Source of the DNA: Euryodendron excelsum
Taxonomy: Eukaryota > Streptophyta > Magnoliopsida > Ericales > Pentaphylacaceae
Assembly: GCA_033060915.1 (NCBI GenBank)
Contig: CM065390.1
Coordinates: 22,654,001-22,718,000, forward strand
Direction of reading: 5' to 3'
DNA: 64,000 nt
The notes under the pieces are model-generated. The model searched no databases. It had not been told where the DNA came from and saw only the letters and a program-made list of their open reading frames with translations. Position numbers and translations under genes: made by a program. Positions 30,890 through 43,846 of the stretch are shown here, piece by piece; the stretch's first letter is position 1, and each line of letters starts with the position of its first letter.

Positions 30890-32339
30890 CTTTGTTTGTT
30901 CGATGATAATGAAGAAGAAAACGAGACTCCAATTTCTTATCATATATCTAAAACTTTTTTCTTCTATTCTCTTCTTCTGCAAGACTATATTGCACTTATC
31001 ATTGTTTTGTTTTTTGCCCTTTTAACTGATGGGGACAAATTTAAATTAAAGTAGAGCTCCTAGATATTTTGTTGGCTTCTCTTTCATACTCGGTATAAGT
31101 GTGATGTCATTGATGAAGTATGTTCTCTGAGAGCACTTGAATGCTATCACATCACCTCTTCCATGGTTATTACTTTTGGGTCATTTCTGTCTTTTTACCT
31201 TCTGACTAATTCTTCATATGTTGGACACGTATAGATTTTCACCTAATCGGAAGACGCCATTTCTTATCTATCATACTCTCTCTTCTTCCCTCACCAATAA
31301 AAAAAATGAAAAATAATCTCAGAGAGAAAGTGTTAGAGTGAGATACAATCATATTGGTAGTCTTGTTTTGTAAAGTTAAAGCTCTAATACGTAGAGGAAT
31401 AAAGAGTATGATGGAGAAGAAGAGGAAGTATCTGTTTTGCTAATTCGGCTACTCACTCTCTCATATCTTGCAGCTTCTTCCAAATGTCTTTTGGTTTTTT
31501 TTTCTTCATCTCTGTGTAACTTCTTTTATTCTTCTGGTTGTAAGTTTAGGGTTTTCTCTCTTTTCTTCTTCCAAGTGACTTCTGGCTACGTGAGGAACTC
31601 TAGGTAACAAGTAAAGCTTGTTTTATATGTCCATAGATTGTTGTTTTTTGAATGTTGTGAATATTTTTTTCCCGTTCACTTTTTTCCTTTTGTAGTTAGA
31701 TTTTTTTGTTTTTTCAACAATACATTGTTTTTGAGTTGATGCTTTTGATGATGAAACTAAGTTTGTTTTTGAGTCAGATCCTTTTGCATTGTTCTTCGTG
31801 GTTGTTTCAGAACCCTAGGTATGAAAATATAAATTTATTTTATAGAGAGTTTTTGTTGTTGAAATTTTTTTTGTTTTTGTTTTTGCAACTCCATTGATTT
31901 GTAAATGTGAATATTAAGAGTATGGAGAGTCTTGTACGGATAGAGCAAAGCTTCAGTGGTGAAAGAGCCTATCTTCTAGCCTAAGTCCCATTATGCATTA
32001 ATCTTCTCTTGAATTTCCTCTTGAGTTTTTTTCTCTCTCTCTCTTTATCTCTCTGGTTTCTCCATCTCTGACCAAATATATACATGGTTTGTATTTTTGT
32101 TTTTTTCTATTTCTTTGTAAGGATGAAGATTTATTATGTGGATCTATAAGATTTATGCCCACAAAAAGATTAAATTTGTTAGATTTGTTACCTATATAAG
32201 AATGCACCTCAGGCCATTAATTTAGGATTGATGTAGAGATTTGTTACATGCTATGAAATTTTGTCTTCCATGAAAAATTTGGGCAATTCTATGAAAGGGT
32301 AAAATATGCTGTACAATTAATTGTAACTTGTACTTTCAG
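30890..32339. other. T-rich DNA upstream of the YLPM1-like exon, no gene recognised
   Basis: There are leader-like pyrimidine tracts and a possible splice donor (CTCTAG|GTAACAAG near 31602), but no frame with known motifs. It could be leftover intron of the YLPM1-like copy. Confidence 0.4.
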
Positions 32340-32449
32340 GTAGCGGGAAGGCTTACCTAGAAATGTTGCTTGATCTTAAGTTCGAAGATAGTGTTGATGC
32401 GCCAAGAATTCTTTCCATGGATGATTACTTCATGATTGATGTTGAAAAT
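32340..32449 (+). pseudogene. Single exon of a YLP-motif (YLPM1/ZAP-like) P-loop protein
   Basis: After a TACTTTCAG acceptor the frame reads GSGKAYLEMLLDLKFEDSVD then APRILSMDDYFMIDVEN, followed by a GT donor. This is the nucleotide-binding loop and the conserved SMDDYFM segment of plant YLPM1-like nuclear proteins. The Walker A motif ends in Ala (GSGKA) where Ser or Thr is required for magnesium and nucleotide binding. No neighbouring exons of the large protein were seen on either side, and a Tat retrotransposon starts about 320 bases downstream. I read it as a broken gene piece. Confidence 0.72.
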
Positions 32450-32766
32450 GTTTGTCACCAATTTCATCTATTGTTTATCTTGAGCTTAAAACTCTTTAAA
32501 CTCTTGCGAGCCATGCTAGATTATCCTTCAAATTGTTTGTCGCCCTGTCATTTGTTTTTTATTTTTATCCAAGTGAAGTTTGAGAAAGTTTTTATATATT
32601 TGAAACGAGTATTATTTTCTATATGTCTATCAAGGGAAATGATGTTTCAAAATTTCTAGGTTCTGTCAAAGGGACTAAACTAGTTATAAAGAAGGTTAAG
32701 GACTAGGTTATCAATATGGGATGGAGGAGATAACCCAACAATCTCAAAATTCTTGATAGGTACCAT

Positions 32767-33459
32767 AACACACAAATTTCGAGTCCGAAATTCAAGACAA
32801 GAAAATGTAGCAACAAATTGATTTTGATATATATTTGAAGGAGTGGAGTACAATCTCCGTTACAATTTATATTGAAAGAAATAATCCTTTGATTCTTCAC
32901 TTTAATGGAAGATTCAGTAGATTCGAGGGCTTACACTTGATCTCGAATCTGGGTAGCAGGGCGTTCTTCAATATTGAACGAAGAAGATACTTAAATGAGA
33001 GAGTCCTCCAGGCTTTAGAAGCTTCAATCCATTAGAGTTATGGTGTCTTCAAACTTATTCCCTTTTTTCTCTGGGTGGTTACCTCTATTTATAGGAGTGG
33101 ATGGAGAGTCTCATGATAGCTTTGTACCTCTTTAATATAATTACTACTATTTATTTTAGAGATAATAAATAAAGATAATCAATTTTTGAGATAATAAATA
33201 AAGATAATCAATGACACATATCTAATTTTAATTGGAAGACATGTTTCTCTTTTCTCCTTATAGGCCCCACATAACAAAAGGTATAATTTAACTAGCCAAA
33301 AACTTAATTGCATCAATTTGACAAATGACGACATTTGATTTGCCAATCAATGTAATTTTGAATCCCACGAGACATATGGCAATAGTTAACTTGTGCATTT
33401 ACTTACACCTTCATCTGATAGGTGTCAATTTTTGATTGGCCGAAATTTACTCGTCTACA
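32767..33459 (-). repeat. 3' LTR of the Tat element
   Basis: It shares ACACACAAATTTCGAGTCC at the outer side and CTCGTCTACA at the inner side with the other LTR. In element orientation it begins TGTAGACGAGTAAA. It is about 90 bases shorter than its partner, mainly because the other copy has extra AATAAATAAAGATAATCAAT repeats. Confidence 0.87.
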
Positions 33460-33470
33460 AATGCCCCCTC
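33460..33470 (-). other. Polypurine tract of the Tat element
   Basis: On the minus strand GAGGGGGCATT directly precedes the TGTAGACGAG start of the 3' LTR. This is where plus-strand DNA synthesis is primed. Confidence 0.75.
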
Positions 33471-34734
33471 GAAGCCTGATCACATACACATTACAGTAGT
33501 GTTGAAAGTGAGCAAGTCTTGAAATTTGAATCCTTTGTAGTCAGCTTAATTTTTTGCACAACTGTTATTTATTTATTTAATGGAAATCTACATGATATTA
33601 AAGATATGTGCCATTTTGAATTTGATTGAGCTCTTCAACAAAATCTCCATTTTTGAGGGTTATTTTACCAATCCAAAGGACTTGAAACTTATCTTTAATG
33701 AAGACGTTGGAGTGGTTTACGGCTTCAAAGAAATGAATTCCAAAGATAAGAAAAGATAACTACTTATTAGAAGAATAGAAGGATAAGAGCTTATCACAAG
33801 ACTTGAAGGATTAGCACTCATCATAAGACTAAGAGGATTATAACTTATCGGATATTGCAATCACAGTGGCGATAGGACTGATGTTCCTCCGCCTATAAAA
33901 GGAATTAAACCCTCATAGTTTTTTTTCCACATTCGACGAGACGATCAAGCGACGTCATAAGTAGCAGTAGCAGTAGCAAGCAGCTTTCTTTTTTGTATTC
34001 TGCTTCTCTTTTTCTCCATTCTACCTTCTCTTTTCTGTGCCAAGTAAGCAAGCAAGTACTACCTATATTTAATGCAGTAGGCTTCTTTGTGCAAAGGCTT
34101 CATTGATGTGTCTGTGTGTTAAAATCAATTGTTTTCTTTTATTCTTTCCTTTGACATCACGTCACATTAAACTAATAATGGAAACTTTTGTCTCTTGTTC
34201 TGCATGTTTTGCTTGACTGCTCTTAACATTGAAAATGGACAACGAATTAGCCAGCGCGAACCAAATAAACTGAAAGGGAGAAGGAGTTGTTTCTTTTTCT
34301 TGGAGCTCGTACCTCTATCACAGCAGCAGACATCACACATATGTGTGTGATACACCAACTTACTGGATAAACAAAACCCAAATCGACCATTACTACTATG
34401 AGTTACAATGAGCAGCAATCTTTTTCCATGTACTTCTTTCTTTTCTTGTCTTTATTTATTTCTTCTTCACCTTCATCAGTGCACCAAAAGCCATAAGCTA
34501 CAAATTTACAACCATTAAACCCTTCTCGAATTCCAGAGACTTCTTTTAACCCAATATTGATCTCGCGAATTATCTCTATGAAAATTCTTCGATCACATTG
34601 TAAGCCTTTTAATCATCAGACTTCCCTTTCATGCTTTCAGTGCTTTATTTTCATAGCAACTTATTTACTGTAAACACTGATGTTAATTGGTAGGATTCAT
34701 TTGATGTACTGAATATCTTCAATCTTAATTTCAG
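33471..34734. other. Non-coding part of the Tat element, left of the minisatellite
   Basis: Apart from the TATA box at 33894, this holds short direct repeats (AGAGGATTATAACTTATC-like motifs near 33800) and AT-rich sequence. No protein motif was recognised. Confidence 0.4.
33894..33900 (+). promoter_or_regulatory. TATA box for the antisense gene of the Tat element
   Basis: GCCTATAAAAGGAATT is a strong TATA-box context on the plus strand, opposite to gag-pol. The antisense PMD gene lies downstream on the same strand. The 5' leader would be long and probably spliced, since the minisatellite lies between; splice sites were not fixed. Confidence 0.45.
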
Positions 34735-35660
34735 CCCTTAAGGCTTCGTTTGGATTTCAATCTCAAACATTTGGCCTTACTTCGGGTCTCGATTTTAGAC
34801 CTTGAGTTTTACTTAGACATCTGGCTTCGCTTTGGGTCTAAATTTTAGACTTTGAGCTGTACTTGGGCTTTGCTTTGGGTCTCAATTTTCATACCTTGAG
34901 CTTTGCTTGAGTTTCATTAGGGTCTTGATTTCAGACCTTCGGCTTTGTTTTGGGTCTCAATTTCAGACCTTGAGTTGTACTTGGGCTTTGCTTTGGGTCT
35001 CAATTTCAAACCTTGAGCTTTACTTGGGTTTCATTAGGGTCTCGCTTTCAGACCTTTGACTTTACTTTGGGTCTCAATTTTAGACCTTGAGCTGTACTTG
35101 GGGTTTTTTTTGGGTGTCAATTTCAGACCTTGAGCTTTCATTTGGGCTTAATTTGGGTCTCAATTTTAGACCTTTGGCTTTGTTTTGAGTCTCGATTTCA
35201 GACCTTGAGCTTTTATTTGGGCTTTATTTGGATCTCGATTTTAAACCTTTGGCTTCGCTTTGGGTCTTCATCTCAGACCTTGAGCTTTGCTTTGGGTCTC
35301 AATTTCAGACCTTGAGCTTTCATTTAGGCTTTATTTGGGTATCGATTTTAGACATTTGGCTTCGCTTTGGGTTTCCATCTCAAACCTTGAGCTTTTGCTT
35401 TGGGTCTCGATTTCAGACCTTGAGCTGTACTTGGGCTTTGCTTTGGGTCGTAATTTCAAACCTTAAGCTTTCATTTGGGCTTTATTTGGGTCTCGATTTC
35501 AGACCTTGAGCTTTTACTTGGATTTCATTTAGGTCTCAATTTCAAACCTTGGGCTTCGCTTTGGGTCTCGATTTCAGACCTTGGGCTTTTACTTAGATTT
35601 GATTAGGGTCTCGATTTCAGACCTTTAACTTCGCTTTGGGTCTCGATTTCAAACCATGGT
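34735..35660. repeat. Minisatellite in the Tat element
   Basis: Blocks built from GGGTCTC(A/G)ATTTCAGACCT, TTGAGCTTT(A/C)CTTGGG and TTGGCTTCGCTTTGGGTCTC recur some twenty times with variable joining. Repeat frames yield Phe/Leu/Trp-rich peptides that are by-products. Tandem repeats in this position of Tat/Ogre elements are known to be able to seed satellites. Confidence 0.87.
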
Positions 35661-38600
35661 TTACTTTAAAGACTACTTTGTTTAAAGACGAAAAATTGTC
35701 CCCATTGGTAGTGAAAAAGGGGAGCCTCTAATGATAGTCTTAGACTTGCCTGTCTTAGACTCGGTTATTGGAGCACTTTCCCTAAGTTGGTCTTCTTCCA
35801 TCGATCCACCCCATTTGGAATGATGGTATGTTGTATTGTTAAGGGAGCGGCTTGACTACAACAATTCTGTCTTTATTTCTACAAGGGCTTCATTCTTGTT
35901 ATCTTCACTTCATTATGAAGATAGCGACTCCGATCAGTTATCATTACTTGGCGATCAGGTTCATTATGGAAAGGCTACTTGGGACATTTCTCTTGCCAAC
36001 TTTGGTAAGTTCTCTTACATTTCTGGATATTGGGAATGGCTTGAAGATGTACTCAGTCAAAATAAGAAAATTCTTCGTGATGCAAGGATGTATGACGCTG
36101 TTTATGCTTCTTTATTCATATACGATCGTGATGAGAATCTTCTTTAATCTTTCTATGAGCTTTGGTGCCCCTCCACACATACTTTCCATTCTTCAATAGG
36201 AAAACTGTCTATCTCTCTATGGGATCTACTCGTCCTTGGTGGGTTGTCAATTTGTGAAAAATTTTATGACAAAGTGGTCCCTGCTACAAAAGAGTTGACA
36301 AATTTTGACAGAAACAAGAATCTAGTTCTTCCACCAAGTTGTTGTAATTTATTCTTAGCTTATCATAAGCTTTATTGTGAAAATGACAGTCGTGAAGTTC
36401 GTGCTCATGATTAGGTTGTATTTTAGTTTACGGGTCCGATCAAGCATGCTAAACCTCCTGCAAGAGTGAATAAAAAGTGGTCAACCAAGCCAAGAACATC
36501 TTATAACCCACTAGTATTATTGATGACAAGCCACTGCCACATTCTAAAGAAGAAAAGGGACCATTCTATGACTTGGGCATCAAAGAGAATGTAAGAAAGG
36601 AGACTTATCTGGTTGCTCTATTATCTTATTGGTTATGCAAATTTTATTTACCCCAAAAAGAGGTTGACCACATTCGTCTTGGTGTTTTCAAGGTGGCTAG
36701 CATGATGGCTTGCGGGCAAAAAAATTTCTTTAGTTGTGCCAGTGCTTCCAAGCATCTCCAATGGGCTTAGAGAGATTTCTTCTTCTCCAATTCTAAGCAA
36801 ATGCATGGCTACATTTCCTATTTATTATGTTTATGGATGGCTTGGTCGTTATTTGGACGCTTATTTTCAACCACTTGCCATTACTGAGGCAACCAAATGA
36901 CTAGATTTGCCGGTGAAAAGTTGGCAAAACATTTTGATGATCTGAAGGCTCTCTATCTCGTTAAAAGTATTAATCCATCCATCCTACATTCTTTAGCCAT
37001 GTGTCAAGAGAAGAAGCAACTGTCTTTGACTGATAATGGAAACCTGTCAAGATCTTGGAGTGACTGCATTATCAGTCATCGTTCATGCTACTTGACTCTT
37101 CATCGTGGCAATGAGCACATTATCAAATCTTACAGCCCTCATAGATTTGCTAGACAATTTAATTTTTGTCAAGATATTCCTAGGAAGCTGAAGAGAGAAC
37201 TCTCCACAGGCACCTTAGAAGAAGTTGTTCTACTTTGGCAATCTTGCACAAAGTTAGGCAGTAATGCCATATTAGACATTCCAACACTTGTATTAAGAGG
37301 TCTTGCTACAAGACAATATGGTGAATGGTAGACAATACATTCAAGCAATTTGTCAAGAAAAAGCACTAAGCTAGTTATAAAATATCCAAATCCGAGTCCT
37401 TCAATTGAAGTTCAAACAAAGAAGAAGAAGGGACTTGTATTGCCTTATCAGAAAGATGTTGGAAAAGCTTCAACAAGAGAAAGCAAAGGTACAACAACTG
37501 TTCAATCTACTCTAAAGAAATCATCAGCTATTAATGATAAAACTTTTTTTTTTATGTGATTCCAACTTTAAAGATTGCCTAGACTCCACCATTTGAGAGC
37601 AGAGATGAGAAAAGAGCCATCATGCCCCACGAAGGAGAAAGTAGTTCCAATAAAGGTGATTGAAATTGGAAGCGATCAAGGAAGGTGACCAACATTTCTG
37701 ATCTGGACAACATTGGTCTTGACACAAATAACTTTTATACTGTGGCTGAATCTTCGACACTATTAGTAGAATTTGGAGATCAAGTAAGCATCAACCTTGC
37801 TCGAATTGGCTTTTGATTTCTCAAATCATTATTAACATGTTGCATCTTATTTATAACTTCTTCTTCTTCTCTTGATCGAATGTGCTTCTAATTGTAGTTG
37901 AAGGATACTAAGAGATTTGCTAATAATATTATGTGGTTTCCTAAGCAAGTACAAGCTCTATTGATAGGCCAAATTCTTTTGATCTACTTACTAAGTAGCA
38001 CAAAAGCACGACCTCAACAAACTCTCAACTTGGTAAATCGGGAGATAAAAGGCCTCTTATTCATAAAAAGATCATGGGAGCCCCTGTAGTCCAGAGAACA
38101 AAAGAACTGTTGCAACCTCCCATAATGCCCATATGTCTTGATGCTTCAGTAGCTTTTATATTTGAAGGAGATCAACACATTGCTACGTGTCAGCGTAGGT
38201 ACCTTTTCATGTTAGGGGATGGAGCTTTTTAAAAATATTGCTACATCTTACATAGAGTTCCTTCATACAATTGAGGATGAAGCTATAAAGGTTCTTAAGG
38301 AAATAGAGAAGACTGATGATGCAGACATTTCTCTTCTGAAGATCTTCTTGAAACATTCTTTGAAAACCTTCAGCTTTTTAATTCCACCCGCTCCTCTTCT
38401 ACAGAGAAGATGTCCGAGGAGTCACAAGCACAACTATTAGCAAACAGAAGCCGTAATCTTAATAATGTAGAAAACCAAGAATGCGAGAAAATCAAGAATG
38501 TTGAGTCTCTTCGAACAAAAATTGCAAGCATTGACTCAAGGAAAGTTCAACTGAAGAGAGAATTAGAGAACATAAGTGCCGAGAGAGCAGAATTGAAATC

Positions 38601-38787
38601 ATTGCTCCTCAAGGAGGAAGAGCAACTATCCAAACTACATGCAGATGTCCTCAGTCATAAAGTAAAAATTTCTATCATCGAAAGTATTATTATGTTGAGT
38701 GCTAAAGACACTGAGTATATAGAAAAGATGAAAGAACTGTTGAAAACACGTCGAAGTGAGTTAATAGGTTTCAAGCTCCCTTCTTAG
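35656..38787 (+). pseudogene. Antisense plant-mobile-domain gene in the Tat element, disrupted
   Basis: The plus-strand frame around 35836-36420 includes FSYISGYWEWLEDVLSQNK, then ELWCPSTHTFHSSIGKLSIS and LWDLLVLGGLSI, the PMD core in its retrotransposon form. Further on are CIISHRSCYLTLHRGNEHII and SPHRFARQFNFCQDIP (to 37331), which belong to the same family. After an intron (donor near 37782, acceptor near 37897) come short frames. The last segment (38410-38787) is a coiled coil with KIASIDSRKVQLKRELENIS. Many in-frame stops break it, including TAA at 36145 and TAG near 36412. The function of such antisense genes is not established; the PMD link to silencing is known from host relatives. 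Confidence 0.78.
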
Positions 38788-39099
38788 TTAGTCCTTTTCC
38801 TTTCTTTCTTTTTTTTTTTTTGGTGGTGACATTTATGTTGCCATGTAGTAGACTATTTTCTTTGAAGAAATAAGAACTTTACTTATCCCAAAGAATGCAT
38901 TCTCTTCTTCTTCTTCTTCTTGATTGAATAAGACTCCAAGATTGGAAAACTTTCTTTTTTTATTTTTATTTTTATATATGGATGAAAAAAAATTTTTTCT
39001 TGTTGTTGACATTCATAGTTTAAACTCATACAACATACAATTTAGACTCATGCGTCAAGGAGCGCTACTTTTTTCTTTTTTTTAAAGATAGTACTACTT

Positions 39100-42000
39100 C
39101 AAGAATTTGCCGTTGATGGGTCAAACTCTCAAGCCATCTTCAGCAATCAGCTTGTAAGCACCATTGGAGTAGACTTCTTGTTCCACAGACGGGCCCACTT
39201 GGAAGTGAATTTGTTTCTAGTCCGATAAGTAGTGATAATAGGTCTTCTCATAGTAAGAACCCTCCTTTTGGAAAGACAGAATACAAACCTTCTTACTAAA
39301 TGCTTTAGACAAACGAGCTTGGTAACATTCCAAACGTTGCTGTGCTTCAAGCCAATTTTCATCAAGTGCTTCTAGTTCCTCAAGGCGCAGATGAGCATTC
39401 TGTAGTAGATGAAACGTGGAGCGCGACGCCTTACCTCAGTTCTTCTTTGTGGATTGTCAGGTAACTTTTCGTGTTGTAAAAATTCAATAAGCAGATGCCG
39501 CCAATCCTCTTTCTCAACATCATATACTGAAATGGTATTAACTTCCATTTCATCATTATTTTCATCACCAAAGATCAGAGGAACTACCCACCTTTGACTA
39601 ATTGGGATCTTTGTCTTTTGTTTAGGCAGTGTAAGACTAGATACAAGCTTTGCAAGTGCATCTGCCTATATATTTTCTCTTCTCGGTACATGCTCTAAAG
39701 TGACGCCACTAAGCCATCCTATCAGATGTCTGGCATAGTTGTAATACGACACCAGTTCAGGCTTTCTTACTCCGTATTTATTGAGAAGCTGGTTAATCAC
39801 TAGCTTTGAATCTCCATATACTTCAAGTCGTAGTTGTTTTATGTCAATCGCCATTTCCAACCCAAGTATAAGAGCTTGATATTCAGCTTGATTATTTAAA
39901 CACAGTTGTATCAGAGTGAATGTGTAAGATAGTACGTCTCCTTCTGAAGTAAGAAATACTACACCAGCCCCAGCACCCTCGTGGTGGAAAGAGCCATCAA
40001 AGTACATCTTCCAAGGTGGTCGCACTTCTATGTAGAGAAAATCTTCGTCCGGTAATTCTTCTGACAATTCCCATTCCGCAGGAATAGGGTGATTAGCCAA
40101 GAAATGAGCTAAAGCTTGTCCTTTGATGGCCTTTTGAGGCACATAAATGATCTCGAATTCTTGAAGCAGAATCGACCACTTTACCAATCGATCAGACAAG
40201 ACTGGTTTTGACATTATGTACTTGACATGGTTTGCCTTAGAGATAAGACAAACAGTATTAGCTTGAAAATAATGCCTCAATTTCTGGATCGCAAAGACTA
40301 GTGCCAAACACATTTTTTCAATTAGTGAGTAATTTAACTCGTTAGGAGTCATCATCCTACTAAAGTAATAGAGAGCATTTTCTTTTTCTTCATCGTTCTT
40401 TTAAGCAAGAAAAGCACCTCTTAAGCGCTCTTGGGCAGCAATGTATAACACCAATGGGCGTCTAGCAATAAGGCAACTAGCATATGAGGCTTTATCAGAT
40501 AAGACTTGATGCTCTTAAAAGCATTACTGCAAGCTTCATCCCATTCAAAAAGAGTTCCCTTCTTCATGAGATGACTGATGGTTGATAGCGCCTAGCCAAA
40601 TTTGATATGAGTCGATGAAAATAAGTCAACCGTTCTTGCAGAATTTTAAGCTCGTGAATATTTCGAGGCTCCAGCATCTTCGAGATAGCCTCAATTTTTG
40701 ACTAGTCAATTTCTATGCCATGGTGACGCAAAATGAATCCAATAACTTTTTCATATGTAACTCAAAAAGCACACTTTTAAGGATTCATCTTGAGTTAGTA
40801 CCGACGTAATCTTTTAAGTACCTTCCTCAAATCTTGAAAATGGTCACTTCATTCTCTTGTCCTTATAACTACATCATCAACATAACATTTGACGTTCTTA
40901 TGAAGCATGTCATCAAAGATCTTCTGCATTACTCTTTGATACGTAGCTTCTATATTCTTCAGACCAAAAGGCATCACCTTGTAACAATAAATGCCTTTTG
41001 GCATGTGAAAAGTTGTCCATTCTTTATCTCGAGGCAACATGCGAATTTGGTTATACTCATAAGAGCCATCCGTAAAGGACAAGGCTTCATATCCAGTGGT
41101 AGCATCCACCATGAGCTCAATTATAGGAACTGAGAAGTTGTCCCTCGGACATACATTATTGAGGTCTCGAAAGTCCACACAGACCTGAATTTGTCCATTT
41201 TTCTTCTTAATTGGGACAATACTCAAAATCCATGTTGGATATTTAACTTCTTGAATAAAGCCAGCTTCAATAAGTTTATTGACCTCTAATTCAATTTTAG
41301 GAATCAATTCTGGTTGAAAGCGTCGTTGAGCTTGTTTGATTGGTCGAACACCATATTTCATTGCCAAATGATGAACAACCACTTTAGGATCTAGGCCTGA
41401 CATCTCTTTGTAGCTCTAAGTGAAAACATTCTTGTATTCGTTTAGTAGTTCAACGTAAAACTTTTCCTCCTTAGGGGTGAGAAGAGCGCTTATGTAAACC
41501 AGTCGAGGTCCATCTGGTGTACCAAGATTGATTTCCTTCAGATCATTTACAATGGATTTAACACCTTCTTCAGGTTGATCTCCCCAATTATGAGCAGTGA
41601 TATGATATGAAGAGGCTACACTCTCTTTATCATAGAAGATATTTAGTGTTTCAGGCAGAGGTTTGGTAATTATCATAGTTTTTAACCTTGCCTTCAATAC
41701 CTCATCTACATTTACTACTAGAATAGTTTGTCGCTGCATATGTGATGGTATTTAACTTTTTAATTTTTCATCATCTTCCAAAAAGACGATTTTACTTTGC
41801 CTTTTTCTACCTTTATTGGTCCAAGTGAAGCTTGAAACACCTAGTCTCTCATGAACTGATCTTCTCGGAGTATTAGGTGTAGAGATCATGCTTAGTGGTC
41901 CTAGTCGATCAAAAATTAACTTCCATTGGTTTGCTTCGCCTAAGCGATCAAAAATAGAAGGCTTAGTCGTAATTGAATGAGCATCCCCCTCAGCTATGAT

Positions 42001-43262
42001 AGAATGATTGGTCAATTTTTTCGTGACAATATGCACAGGTGCGGGTGGAATATATCTAATTCTAGCTTGCGAATTCAGAATACTATGGCATTTTTGCTTA
42101 AGCATATGCTGAGTTGAGTTCAAGTCGTGCACCTTTTTCCTAGTAATTTTAAGTGGTTGCTTCCTTAAAGTAGTTGACTCTTGCGGGTTAAATCCAGCCT
42201 TCGCAAGGAGTTTGCAAGCAATTGGATCAAAACTCTCCTCTGTTTGTTTTGAAGGCAAATCACCATGCTGTACTTCAGGAGCTTGCGTTGGCCAAACAAA
42301 ACCTTTTAACGGTGCAGCAACCCTTGTTTGATTAAGACTGGTGATGGGGAGAGTCAATCCTTTCAAGGCTTGATCTTTACCTTTTCTTTGACTTAGGTGC
42401 ATATCGAAGGACCAGAGGTGCCTTGGAAGTGGCCTCTTTTTTGTGCTCATTAGTAATGTTGTCATTGATAAGCCGATCAGCCCTTTCATTTTTGGTGGTA
42501 ACAGTAGCATCCTTGCCAGCTTGAGACTTACTGCCCTTATGATACTTGTAAGTTAATGAAATTGCAATTGATTGTAACTCTTTCACCATGATCTCCGCCA
42601 AGTAGAATTTAGTGTCGGCAAAATGCGATTTCGCTTCAGTGAAGGGTTTGTCACTTGCTATGACTTTCTTTACTATACCATTTCAACAATACTTGAAGCA
42701 TTGACGAAGAGTAGATGGGACAACACCATTTTCATGGAGCCAAGGTCGTTCTAACAGCATATTGTAAGAAGTTTTAGCATCAATAATATAAAATAATGCG
42801 CTTGATGTCATTTCATCCATGAGTAAGTCAAGGCGAATAACTCCCACAACTCTTTACCCCACTTAGTTAAAACCTTGGATTATCAAACGACTATGAGAAG
42901 TTCTTTTGTGGTGATACCAAACTCTTTCATCATGTAGAGAAGCGAAATATTAACTGCCGATCCACCATCCAGAAGCATTCTATTGACTCTTTGTTCTCGA
43001 GCATATCTGATGATAAAAGAGGACGATTATGTGGTGTTGAACCAAGCAACAAATCTTTATCTGAAAATGTAATAGCTAACATACATGCAACACATTTGTT
43101 AGCACAAGATTGGGAACCAAGTTCAACCAATTTATGCATATGCGAAGAGGGTGACTTATGTTTATGCTCAAGAGACTCTTCAGCATTTACAAAGTTGCAC
43201 GCTGCTCCATGATGAGAAGAGTAACCAACGTTGCGCATAGATTCTGGTAAGAATTCCCACAA
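39100..43262 (-). pseudogene. Tat-type pol remnant: protease, RT, two RNase H, truncated integrase
   Basis: Reading down the minus strand: an aspartic protease core (LLDGGSAVNIS near 42965); a linker; reverse transcriptase at 41403-40849 with VPIKKKNGQIQVCVDFRDLN, MPFGLKN and the YVDD box; a native RNase H remnant (NELNYSLIEKMCLALVFAIQ); and a second RNase H (MYFDGSFHHEGAGAGVVF, LNNQAEYQALILGLEMA, LEVYGDSKLVINQL). Next comes the pre-integrase link (DWRHLLIEFLQ, RRRAPRF). The frame then jumps straight to the integrase tail (RRPIITT.RTRNKFTSKW near 39200). The integrase zinc finger and catalytic core are missing. Stops and shifts separate the blocks. Confidence 0.85.
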
Positions 43263-43846
43263 AGTGATAGGAATGTGCAGCTTTTACATGAATGAATCAT
43301 TTGGTAAAGTCAGCATTACCTTCTTAGTCTTCCTCTTTCTTCGTTGCCTTCTTGTATTGGACCTCTTCAGATCGTGCTTTGATTGTAGGTGTTGAGGGGA
43401 ACATAACTTTGATTTTCTCTTCTTTTTACGAGTGATAAGGGTTCATCCTTCATTATTTGTGTTAACAAATTCCACCGCTTGACAAGTATTGCCCCCAGTT
43501 GGGCATGGTTACGTGGAAGCATGTAAAGCATGGTGGAATGGCATCATTACGTCAATTGGATCAAATGAACCAAATTGAACTCTCAATCTTGGTGAGCTAA
43601 ACACATATCCTTCAAGTCTTTGAGCTTCTTCTTGGAGTATTATAGGACCAAAAGATCTAAAAGCAACAGCTATTTGGTTTGCTGCTGCCACTTCCTTTTC
43701 TTCTTCTAGCAAGATTTTTCCTTCACTGGCTTGCTCTACAATCTTTCCTTGAGAACAAAACATCGTTGAGTTGAATGACTAACTAAATGATGATACTTAC
43801 AGTAGTTTGGATCATGAACCCTTCTAGCCTCCTCAGGTCATTTCAT

